16,339 nt of DNA from an uncultured Oscillospiraceae bacterium (lineage in GTDB: Bacteria; Bacillota; Clostridia; Oscillospirales; Oscillospiraceae), in contig CAKTQE010000054.1 in the NCBI GenBank assembly GCA_934593275.1, positions 1 to 16,339 on the forward strand, given 5' to 3'. Positions 4,453 through 12,563 of the stretch are shown one piece after another. Below the pieces are notes generated by a model. That model did not search any database, had not been told where the DNA came from, and saw only the letters and a list, made by a program, of their open reading frames with translations. The first letter of the stretch is position 1, and the number at the start of each line of letters is the position of its first letter. The translations under genes were made by a program, and so were the position numbers.

Positions 4453-6840
4453 ATGACCAAGAATATTGTGATAAAACCGGAGATTACCAGGAAATACCGG
4501 GAATTTCTGCGCAGTCAGCGCATTCTGTTTTTCTGCGCCCCCTGCGGATTCGGAAAAACCTGTGTGGCGGAAACCCTGCTGGCCGGGGAGAAGCTGCTCA
4601 GGCAGGAGGGGCGGACACTGGATGTTTTGGCCCTGACCGGAAGCGAGGACTGGAACTTTCTGCTGGTAGAGGACTTCCAGCAGATCCAGGAGGAAGAAAT
4701 GCAGGCCCTGTGTGACGTTGTCCGCCGCAGGCCGGAGAAGCGTTTTGTGCTGCTCTCCCGGGGCGCGCCTCCCGGCTCCATGATGGCCTTTCAGTACGCC
4801 GGGGTCATGACGGTGATCACCACCGAGGATTTATTGTTTGGCCGGGAAGAGATTCAGGAACTGGCCCGGATGCAGGGGGTTGCCGTGACCCAGGGGGAGG
4901 TCAATACCATACTCCGGGAGTCCATCGGTTATCCTCTGGGGGTGGCCATTTCCCTGCGGCGTATGGCCGAGGGAGAGCCTTACGGCCAGGAACTGGTGGC
5001 CAAGTCCTATTTGGAGGTTTACCGGTATTTTGAAACCGCCGTATTCCTGCCCTTTGATTTGCCCCTGCGCCGGTTTTTGCTGGAACTGGCCCCCTTTGAA
5101 ACATTTGACTTTGAACTGGCCAGAATGGTGAGCGGCGACCCCAAATCCGGAGAAATGCTCCATTGGCTGCAAAAAAACACCTCCATGCTGAAAACCGAGG
5201 GCAAGGGTCAGCTGCGGTTCTTGAACCAGTTCCGGGGCTTTTTGCTCTGGGAGATGAAAAGCCGGTATACCGAGGAAAAATGCCGTGCCTTATTCAGCCG
5301 GGGCGGGCTTTACTATGAGCTGAAAGAGGACTATTCCCATGCTCTGGAATGCTACAGCCGGGGCGGGGATTTTGCCAAGGTGTCGGAGCTGCTGATCCGC
5401 AATTCCCAGATGCACCCCGGCATGGGTCACTACAGCGAAATGGAGAAATATTACAGGGAGCTGCCGGAGCGGGAGATCCTGGACTCCCCGGCCCTGATGC
5501 AGGGCATGAGTATGCTCTGCGCCCTGACCATGGACTACGAGGGCTCAGAACGCTGGTATGAGGCCCTGAAAAACTTTTCCCGTTCTTGCAGCGCCCGGGA
5601 TGCTGCCGGGGGAGAGGCCCGGAGCCGGATGGCCTGGCTGGATATTGCCCTGCCCCAGCGGGGGACCAACGGGCTGACAGAAACCATCCCCGCCGTGGCC
5701 CGACTGCTGACGGACAAGAAAATCAGTTTGCCCCCCTTCTCCGTTACCAGCACCTTGCCCAGCATTATGAACGGCGGCAAGGATTTTTCCGCCTGGAGTC
5801 CCAAGGACGATTTTCTCTACAATACCATCCGGCTGCCTGTGGAAAAGCTGTTGGGCGCCGATGGGGTAGGCCTGCCGGACTGTGCCCTGGCCGAGAGCAA
5901 GTTTGAAAAGGGCGAGGATGTATCCCAGCGAATGCTGATCCTGGTCTCCCACATGGGAGAGATCCAACGCCGGGGAACACCGGATATTGAGTTTGCCGCC
6001 TGCGGCCTGCTGGCCCGGAACTATCTGGCCCAGGGACGGCCCGACAACGCCCGCAGGACCTTGGAGCTGCTGCGGGACCGGTTTGAGGAAACCAATCAGG
6101 CCCGGTTTTTCCCCAACATCGATGCCATGCTCTGCCGGGTGGACCTCCACGCCGGGAATTTAGACCGGGCGGAGGGCTGGTATCGGGAAAAGGCCCCCCG
6201 GAACCCGGTGCACCTGGATGTACTCAAACGCTACCAGTACGTGACCCAGGCCATGGTGGAGCTGGCCGAGGGGAACCCCGATGGAACCCTCATGACCCTG
6301 ACCCCGCTGGAAAACTACTGTGTCAATTGCAGCCGCTATATTGACGGGGTACACCTGGATGTATTGTCTGCCCTGGCCCTTTACAGAAAGAAAGACGACC
6401 ACTGGCGGCAGCGGCTGAGCCATGCCCTGGATACGGTCAGCCGCTTCCAGTTTGTCCGCACGATCAGCGTTTACGGCGGGGCGGTGCTGCCCCTGCTGAC
6501 CCGGCTGGATTGGGACAAAGACCCGGAACTGCTCAAGAAGATTCTGGCCCACACCCGGAAACAGGCGACCATGGACCCCCTGTTTTTGCAGCCCCGGCAA
6601 GACCCTGGGGAGGCACTGACGGAGACGGAAAAGCAGATTTTGCGCCTGATTTGCGCGGACAAGAGCAATGCCGACATTGCCCGCATGATGGATATAAAAG
6701 TTACCACGGTCAAAACCCACGTCAGCCATATTTTGGAAAAGTTGGATGTCAGCCGCCGGGGGGAGGCGAGAAGTGCCGCCATTCGGCTGCGTTTGATCCC
6801 CGAGGATTCCTGGATGGAGGAAAAGGAGTGTCATCTATGA
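4453..6840 (+). CDS. MalT-like (LAL/STAND) LuxR-family transcriptional regulator
   Basis: The 795-residue protein has the architecture of large ATP-binding LuxR regulators. The Walker A motif is CAPCGFGKTC (about 28-37) and a likely Walker B is LLVEDF (about 70-75). The conserved GYPLGVAISLRRM of this class follows near 160. A long alpha-helical region at about 280-700 looks like tetratricopeptide-type helices that usually sense a ligand or protein. The C-terminal LuxR HTH at about 720-785 has LTETEKQILRLICADKSNAD, followed by the recognition region TVKTHVSHILEKLDV. Proteins of this type oligomerise in an ATP- and ligand-dependent way and activate adjacent genes. The start ATG follows AGGTGGGG. 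Its stop overlaps the start of the next gene as ATGA, so regulator and surface protein are co-transcribed and probably translationally coupled. Its ligand is unknown. Confidence 0.92.
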   Translation: MTKNIVIKPEITRKYREFLRSQRILFFCAPCGFGKTCVAETLLAGEKLLRQEGRTLDVLALTGSEDWNFLLVEDFQQIQEEEMQALCDVVRRRPEKRFVLLSRGAPPGSMMAFQYAGVMTVITTEDLLFGREEIQELARMQGVAVTQGEVNTILRESIGYPLGVAISLRRMAEGEPYGQELVAKSYLEVYRYFETAVFLPFDLPLRRFLLELAPFETFDFELARMVSGDPKSGEMLHWLQKNTSMLKTEGKGQLRFLNQFRGFLLWEMKSRYTEEKCRALFSRGGLYYELKEDYSHALECYSRGGDFAKVSELLIRNSQMHPGMGHYSEMEKYYRELPEREILDSPALMQGMSMLCALTMDYEGSERWYEALKNFSRSCSARDAAGGEARSRMAWLDIALPQRGTNGLTETIPAVARLLTDKKISLPPFSVTSTLPSIMNGGKDFSAWSPKDDFLYNTIRLPVEKLLGADGVGLPDCALAESKFEKGEDVSQRMLILVSHMGEIQRRGTPDIEFAACGLLARNYLAQGRPDNARRTLELLRDRFEETNQARFFPNIDAMLCRVDLHAGNLDRAEGWYREKAPRNPVHLDVLKRYQYVTQAMVELAEGNPDGTLMTLTPLENYCVNCSRYIDGVHLDVLSALALYRKKDDHWRQRLSHALDTVSRFQFVRTISVYGGAVLPLLTRLDWDKDPELLKKILAHTRKQATMDPLFLQPRQDPGEALTETEKQILRLICADKSNADIARMMDIKVTTVKTHVSHILEKLDVSRRGEARSAAIRLRLIPEDSWMEEKECHL

Positions 6841-9800
6841 AAAAACGAGTGATCAGTTTGTTGTTGGTTCTGACATTGTGCTTAGGGTTGCTGCCCGCCC
6901 CCGCATTTGCGGAGGAGGCTTCAACGACCCAGACCCTGGAGGAAACCCCGGTTTCTCAGAATGAAGAACCCCAGGAACCACAGCCGGAGCCTACCCCCCA
7001 GAGCCAGGAGGGGCAGACTTCCCAACAGGAGCCGCCCCCTCAGAGCCAGGAGGGCCAACAGCCCCAGCCGGAGCCGGACCCCCAGGACGGGGAGACCCCA
7101 CAGCCGCCCCAGGAAGAACCGAAACAGGAGGAGCCGCCTGTCCGGCGTGTTCTGAAAGCGAATGCCCCCATGGCTGTGGCAGAGGGGGAACCCGGGGAAA
7201 AAGTCACGCTCTACGTTGGCGCGCAGGAGGGAAAGCTTTTTGCGGGGGTGGGTGGTAATGCCACTTTCTGGATTGACTGCGACAATGGAGACTTAAGTTC
7301 CCTGACAGCTGTGTTTGAAGGAGCGCATCCCGGCCTGTCCACAACTATATCCGATGGCATCATGGGCAGGAAAATAGTTACTGTTACGGCAGACAACCAA
7401 GCTAAGACGGGTGAATATCAACTGATCTTGACCTCAGGGAAGACCAGTCAGCCTGTTGTAGTTACTGTAGTTGCGCCGATTACCGTCGATAATAACATTC
7501 AGGTTGTTTCTGACAAAAATTCCGCAACCTTAACGGTGAATGTGAAAGTTGCAGAGGAAATTGATCAGGGAACTAGAGAGCGCATTATCAGTGATATTTC
7601 ATATATGTGGATGTACGGAGACGGTGGAGAAATTGGAAGACGGGAAACCAACGAACTGATTCGAACACCGGCAGATTTGATCCCAAACCCGGAGGCTCCC
7701 GCTGTATACAGTCGTTCCATCTATTGCTGGGTCACTTGCGACATATGTGGCTATAAAGGTGCGACATCTCCTGTTGTTGTAAAGATCAACACCTGCGACC
7801 ACACACAACCTATCACCTATGGCCCTGACGGCCTATGTGTGCAGTGCAAAAAACCGTGCGGAGCGGATAAGCCTTTTATCACGGAGAATGGCGTTGCCAT
7901 CCAAATTCCTCAGAATGCTGGCACCCCGTTCGCCCTGGACGATTATTTCCCCGGAACACTGTATCTGTGGGAGAACTATACAAGAGGCACAGCTTTGCAT
8001 GTCGGGACACTGAATGGTAACGGAACCTTGGCACTGCAAGACCACAACGTAAGTTCGGAATTGATTTTGGGTGATTTCAAGGGCCATTCCTTTACGATTC
8101 AAAACGGTTATTTGATCCGACTGACCCTGAACCAGGCCGGTTCGCTGATTCTGGATGACGTTACCGTAGAAAATATGCCGACAGTTCCGGCAGGGATGGA
8201 CTTGAAAGTCAAGGACAATGTCATATTTAAGAACCGTGTCCGCTTCTATGGCCCTGCCAACCTTACCGGAGGTACCTTTAATGCTGGTCTAAGTTATCAG
8301 GACGAACAGGGCAAAGACCACCCCTGTCTGGAACTTCTGGCCCCGGGGTATGCCTTTGCGGAAGACAACGGGAAAATCATCAATCCCGGCAGTGCCTCGA
8401 CATTATCCCGTGCCCAGGTGGTTCCTCACACCTGTACTTACGAAGACGGCAAGTGCGACTGCGGCAGGATCTGTGACCACGAGGGCATGATTGATTCGAA
8501 TACCGGCCTTTGCAAGAACTGCAACTTGCAGGTGTATCGGGCCAAGGTGGGCGAGGATATGTATCCCACCTTGGAGGAAGCCGTGAACGCCGTGAAGACC
8601 GGGCAGACCGTGGCCCTGCTGGCAGATGGCAGCTTGTCTGCTGATCAGATACTGGGTAAGGACTTCACCCTGGACTTGAACGGCAAAAAAATGCCCAGTT
8701 TGGAGTCATCCGGAGGAAAAATCCTGATTCAGGACAGCTCCCAGACACCCGGCAAGATCGAAAGCCTTGTGGCGGGTGCAGGTACGAAAATTTCCGGCGG
8801 CAGCTTTGGCGAGATCCATGTGCAAGACCCCGAAACCCTCAAAAGCATTTTGGCGGATAACTGCTATTATACAGACGAAGCAGGAACTGTGATTTCTGTT
8901 TCGGAGACTGGAAAAGTGCTTTCAGATGTCCGGGTGGCCCGGTGTGACCACACCAGTGTCCGGGAAATTAACACCGGACACGGCAGGCCACAATACACCT
9001 GCAACTGCGGAAAGGTGACCTATCTGCTGACCGTGACGGTCGGAACCGGTAAACCGCAATACTTTGGCAATTATAACGACGGCTTTGTTCGCGCTGCCGA
9101 AACCGGGGGCGTGGTTCGGTTCCTGAAACCACCGGATGGCACCATCGAGGTGAACGCCAAGGGAATGGTCACCATTGATATGGAAGACCGATCTTATAGC
9201 GCATACGGTCGGAGCCTGGTCATTAAAAGCGGCAGCACGGTGCAGCTGGTCGGCCAGGGGGTTGTCATGTCTACACCTGAGGCGGGCAGCGGCAACAGCG
9301 GCAGCAGCGGAACACCTAATTACGGCGAATTTATCCCCGTGACGGTAGAGGCCGGAGGCACCTTTGTTCTGCCGAAAAACAATTTGAATAATCAGCCGAA
9401 CATGGCCAAGCCCTCTAGGCTCACTGTCCTGTCCGGCGGCACTGCAGAGCTTCAGGGAGGAAGCACAGCTTGGACCTATGTGGAGGGAACGCTGAATATT
9501 TCCGGCGGCAGACATGAGAACATCAATCAGGATAAACATGGCCAGCTGAACATCACCGACGGCCAGATCAACTGGCTTCAGATTTATGGAGACCTTCCCC
9601 GGAATACCCTTTCCGGTGGCAGTTATGTGAAAATTTCTGCGTGGGAATCCATACCCGGCAACTTAAAAAAATTCCGGGAGGTGACCTTTGACGACTTCCA
9701 GAACATGTTGGCTTCCGGGAAAGCGTTCCAGAATACAAAGGATCAGTCCTATCCAAACCAAGTGGAGACGGATGGAAATTATGGAAGTGCTTATTACACG

Positions 9801-11357
9801 AAGGATCTGAGCAACGTCCGTGTGACCGATGCACCCTTTACCGGTGTGCAGGTCGTCTGCCAGATTGGGGGAGAAACGCATTCCGGAAGTTTCACCACGG
9901 TTTACGGGGAACTGAAACAGGACATCTGTCTCAAGGCCCAGCTGGAATCTCAGACCGCAGCAAGCGAAACGGTGACCTATCAGTGGTATCAGCTGCAAGG
10001 GGAAAACAAAATCTCTCTGGGAACCGATGAAACGCATACGCTGGACAAAAATCTGGCCAGGGGTCAATATACCTACCAGGTAACGGCGCGCTGCAAGGGA
10101 TTTGAGCGGACAAGCGAAGCCTTTACCGTGACCGTTGTGAAAGCCCCCCAAACCCTGGCGGTGGAGAATCAGCTGAAAGCCCTGCCCTCTGCGGCCCAGC
10201 CCTGGGAGCAGACTTTGGAGGACACAAAAATCATCCCCGCCCGCAAGGCCTATGACAGCCTGACGGCAGTACAAAAAGAAACCGTGGAACAGGAACTGCT
10301 GAAAAAACTGGAAACCCTGGAAGCGGGACTCAAACAATGGTCTGTGACCCAGGGGGACGGCCAGACCTGGGCCAGGGGCAGCGGGAAAAACCTGAGCTTT
10401 ACCCTGGGGGGCCAGACCCGAAAGCTGAACGGGCTGGCAATCAACGGAAAACTCTTGGAAGAAGAAAATTATGAGGTGCAGGATACCCTGGATGCCCCAT
10501 TCCCCCTGAGCCTGTCCGCTGAATATCTGCAAGCCTTGCAGCCCGGAACATACACCCTGGAAGCCCGCTTTGGTACGGAGTCCACCCCAGAGGTCACCTT
10601 TACCGTGGAAATCCCTGATACCTATCTGGACGTGACCGGCGGCGAACTGGAGGGGAATACCTCCGTCACCGTCAACGGCGTGACTTACCCGGTGGAGAAA
10701 TTGGGGAATGATAGTTATGTAAACCTACCGGAGAACGGCGATCTGCTGACTGCCCACAATTACCAGACCGGTTCTGAAAGCCCCACCCAGGACAATTACC
10801 CCATACAAATGCAGGTCTACCGCATTATCCGGGAAGAAACGGGGGCCAAGCTGGAACGGGTCTACGAGCTGGACAATTTGCTCCAATACGCGGGCTGCTC
10901 CATTCGCTTAAACGGCACCAAGGGCATCCGTATGATCACGTCCGTGGATGAAAAGGTGAAAAACGCCCTGGTAAACGCCACCCTGGCGGGCTTTACCCTG
11001 GAAGAATACGGCACCGTGGTCATGCGAGGCGTTGGCACCCCCACTCTGGAAACCGGCAGCCACAACTACGCCTATAAGCGGGGGGTCAACGACCCGGTGT
11101 TTGCCACGGTAAACGGCAGATGCCAGTATACCAATGTTCTGGTGGGCTTTACCATGGAGGACTGCAAGCAGACCCTGACCCTGCGGCCCTACATCATCCT
11201 GAAAGACCAGGCGGGGGTACTCTACACCCTCTACGGCGGCTGTGTCAGCCGGTCCATTGGTTATATCGCCAAGCAGAACGAAAACACCTACAAGCCCGGT
11301 ACCGAGGGCTACCGCTATGTCCATGAGATCATTGACGCGGTCTACGGCCAGGGCTAA
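6837..11357 (+). CDS. Large secreted multidomain surface protein
   Basis: The 1506-residue protein starts with a clear signal peptide (MKKRVISLLLVLTLCLGLLP, cleavage near AFA at 25-27). A Pro/Gln/Glu-rich spacer of four 14-residue repeats follows (38-93). Two Ig-like segments lie at about 110-320. Three Cys/His clusters occur near 320-340 (CDHTQ...CVQCKKPCG), 532-560 (CTYEDGKCDCGRICDHEG...CKNC) and 702-722 (CDHTS...CNCGK). Around and between them are strand-turn repeats with GG-rich steps (SGGSFG, SGGRHE, SGGSYV) that suggest a beta-helix. A further Ig-like segment is at about 1000-1105. A C-terminal domain from about 1348 (SIRLNGTKGIRMITSVDEKV to SIGYIAKQNENTY) recurs, as I recall, in clostridial surface proteins. 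No LPXTG, SLH or transmembrane anchor is visible. The ATG has AAAAGGAG upstream and overlaps the LuxR stop. An adhesin or carbohydrate-binding role is inference; no enzymatic motif was seen. Confidence 0.85.
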   Translation: MKKRVISLLLVLTLCLGLLPAPAFAEEASTTQTLEETPVSQNEEPQEPQPEPTPQSQEGQTSQQEPPPQSQEGQQPQPEPDPQDGETPQPPQEEPKQEEPPVRRVLKANAPMAVAEGEPGEKVTLYVGAQEGKLFAGVGGNATFWIDCDNGDLSSLTAVFEGAHPGLSTTISDGIMGRKIVTVTADNQAKTGEYQLILTSGKTSQPVVVTVVAPITVDNNIQVVSDKNSATLTVNVKVAEEIDQGTRERIISDISYMWMYGDGGEIGRRETNELIRTPADLIPNPEAPAVYSRSIYCWVTCDICGYKGATSPVVVKINTCDHTQPITYGPDGLCVQCKKPCGADKPFITENGVAIQIPQNAGTPFALDDYFPGTLYLWENYTRGTALHVGTLNGNGTLALQDHNVSSELILGDFKGHSFTIQNGYLIRLTLNQAGSLILDDVTVENMPTVPAGMDLKVKDNVIFKNRVRFYGPANLTGGTFNAGLSYQDEQGKDHPCLELLAPGYAFAEDNGKIINPGSASTLSRAQVVPHTCTYEDGKCDCGRICDHEGMIDSNTGLCKNCNLQVYRAKVGEDMYPTLEEAVNAVKTGQTVALLADGSLSADQILGKDFTLDLNGKKMPSLESSGGKILIQDSSQTPGKIESLVAGAGTKISGGSFGEIHVQDPETLKSILADNCYYTDEAGTVISVSETGKVLSDVRVARCDHTSVREINTGHGRPQYTCNCGKVTYLLTVTVGTGKPQYFGNYNDGFVRAAETGGVVRFLKPPDGTIEVNAKGMVTIDMEDRSYSAYGRSLVIKSGSTVQLVGQGVVMSTPEAGSGNSGSSGTPNYGEFIPVTVEAGGTFVLPKNNLNNQPNMAKPSRLTVLSGGTAELQGGSTAWTYVEGTLNISGGRHENINQDKHGQLNITDGQINWLQIYGDLPRNTLSGGSYVKISAWESIPGNLKKFREVTFDDFQNMLASGKAFQNTKDQSYPNQVETDGNYGSAYYTKDLSNVRVTDAPFTGVQVVCQIGGETHSGSFTTVYGELKQDICLKAQLESQTAASETVTYQWYQLQGENKISLGTDETHTLDKNLARGQYTYQVTARCKGFERTSEAFTVTVVKAPQTLAVENQLKALPSAAQPWEQTLEDTKIIPARKAYDSLTAVQKETVEQELLKKLETLEAGLKQWSVTQGDGQTWARGSGKNLSFTLGGQTRKLNGLAINGKLLEEENYEVQDTLDAPFPLSLSAEYLQALQPGTYTLEARFGTESTPEVTFTVEIPDTYLDVTGGELEGNTSVTVNGVTYPVEKLGNDSYVNLPENGDLLTAHNYQTGSESPTQDNYPIQMQVYRIIREETGAKLERVYELDNLLQYAGCSIRLNGTKGIRMITSVDEKVKNALVNATLAGFTLEEYGTVVMRGVGTPTLETGSHNYAYKRGVNDPVFATVNGRCQYTNVLVGFTMEDCKQTLTLRPYIILKDQAGVLYTLYGGCVSRSIGYIAKQNENTYKPGTEGYRYVHEIIDAVYGQG
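6948..7115 (+). repeat. Four tandem 42-bp repeats coding a 14-residue Pro/Gln/Glu spacer
   Basis: In frame, residues 38-93 divide into PVSQNEEPQEPQPE, PTPQSQEGQTSQQE, PPPQSQEGQQPQPE and PDPQDGETPQPPQE. Units two and three share a 15-base exact match (CAGAGCCAGGAGGG-type) at 42-bp distance. Such a spacer usually lifts a surface domain through the wall. The array may vary in number between strains. Confidence 0.8.
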
Positions 11358-11369
11358 GGAGGAACGGAT

Positions 11370-12476
11370 ATGAAAAAATACATGGCATTGCTGCTGGCCC
11401 TGTGCCTGTTGGCCGCAGGCTGCGGCAAACCTCAGGAGCCGGAACTTAGCCCCGCTCCCGCAACCACGGAACAGGAGACCCAGGCTCCTACGGAGCCGGA
11501 ACCCACAGAGCAGGAGACCACCGCCCCCAAAACCACCCCCGTCCGGGTGGTGGGGGACCGGATCCCGGTGATCCGCCTCTTTCTGGATAGGGAGACCCCT
11601 TTGGAGGTCACAGGCTATGAAGACACCTGGGCGCGGGTCAAAACCGATGGGGGCGAGGGGTTGGTGGAAACCCGGTTTCTCCGGTTCCCCGATGAAAAAG
11701 AAGAACCCTGGACCGGCTACACCGCCTGGAACGCCGGACTGTTCCCGGACTATACCTGTCTGGGAGAGCCTGTAGAAGCCTACGGCACCAACGTACAGGC
11801 CCAGGTGCTGGAAGATTTGCAGGGGTGCTACTACGTGGAGATCGGTGAGAAAACAGGCTTTATAAAAACAGCCCAGCTGACCCGATACCCCTACCAGCCC
11901 CCGGCAGAGGGGGGCGGCGAGTCCTACGGCGGTGGTGGCGGTTCCTCCGGCCCCCAGGACGGCGGGGACATTACCTTAAGCGTTCCTAAATTGCGCTTTC
12001 TCGCAGATGCCGTCAAAACCGGTTCGGCCCTGGTAAAGGCTCCTGGAATCCCTCTGGTTCTCCGGTTTTGCAGCCTGGGGGAGACGGTAGAGGTGTTGGA
12101 GTCCCAGGAGACAGCACTTCCGGGCTACACCGCCATCTTGGAAAAAGACGGCTCTACGGCCTATATTGCTTCTGACTGGCTGGAAACCGCCCAGAGCTTT
12201 ACCCCCTGGGATGGCTACGCCGGGAACGGCTGCGGGCTGTATAAAGACTGCGCCCTGAGCCAAAAGGCGGAGAAGATCGTTTATACAAACCAAGCTTTGA
12301 AAGTTCTGTGGGATACCGGGACGGTGGCCCTGGTTCAGGTGGAAAATGACCGGTATTTTGCACCCTCTTCTTCCTTAAGACAAACGCCCCTGGTCATTGC
12401 CCCGGCACCGGATGCCGGAAGCTCCGGCGGCGGTGGCGGCGGCAGCAGCGACTTGTGGACACCGCCGGTCATGTAA
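11370..12476 (+). CDS. Surface lipoprotein with SH3-like repeats
   Basis: The 368-residue protein has a lipoprotein signal (MKKYMALLLALCLLAAGC, lipidated Cys18, lipobox LAAGC). A Thr/Glu/Pro spacer covers about 23-55. Four roughly 50-70-residue segments with an SH3-like pattern follow, each a turn, a strand rich in Val/Leu and an ending such as GLVETRFL, GFIKTAQL, AYIASDWL or RYFAPSSSL. A Gly/Ser linker (GGGGSSG) near 185-200 divides the segments into two pairs, and the tail is Gly-rich. It has no catalytic motif, so a binding or scaffold role at the outer membrane face is most likely. It begins 12 bp after the surface-protein stop with AAGGAGG, so it belongs to the LuxR operon and may work with the large protein, for example by holding it at the cell surface. 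That partnership is inference. Confidence 0.85.
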   Translation: MKKYMALLLALCLLAAGCGKPQEPELSPAPATTEQETQAPTEPEPTEQETTAPKTTPVRVVGDRIPVIRLFLDRETPLEVTGYEDTWARVKTDGGEGLVETRFLRFPDEKEEPWTGYTAWNAGLFPDYTCLGEPVEAYGTNVQAQVLEDLQGCYYVEIGEKTGFIKTAQLTRYPYQPPAEGGGESYGGGGGSSGPQDGGDITLSVPKLRFLADAVKTGSALVKAPGIPLVLRFCSLGETVEVLESQETALPGYTAILEKDGSTAYIASDWLETAQSFTPWDGYAGNGCGLYKDCALSQKAEKIVYTNQALKVLWDTGTVALVQVENDRYFAPSSSLRQTPLVIAPAPDAGSSGGGGGGSSDLWTPPVM

Positions 12477-12507
12477 AAAGGCAACCTAGAGAAAAGGATT
12501 GTCTTTT
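12476..12507 (+). terminator. Terminator-like hairpin ending the surface operon
   Basis: AAAAGGCAACC (12476-12486) pairs with GG-A-TTGTCTTTT (12496-12507) with one bulged base and a G-U pair. The T run is short. The 3' arm contains the -35 box of the next promoter, so termination and initiation signals overlap. Confidence 0.5.
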
Positions 12508-12527
12508 GAAATGAGATGGTGTATCAT
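12499..12527 (+). promoter_or_regulatory. Sigma-A promoter of the SARP gene
   Basis: TTGTCT (12499-12504) and TATCAT (12522-12527) with a 17-bp spacer, about 36 bp upstream of the chosen start codon. Confidence 0.7.
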
Positions 12528-12563
12528 AGAACGTAGAAAAGTAAGAGAGAAGAGGTGTTCGTC

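Noticed and set aside
6510..6836. Open frame extending the surface protein 109 codons upstream into the LuxR gene
   Set aside because: This stretch overlaps the LuxR HTH in another frame. The ATG at 6837 has a good ribosome site and starts a perfect signal peptide.
10880..11357. Sortase or S-layer anchor at the end of the surface protein
   Set aside because: No LPXTG-like motif, hydrophobic tail or SLH repeats are present at the C-terminus.
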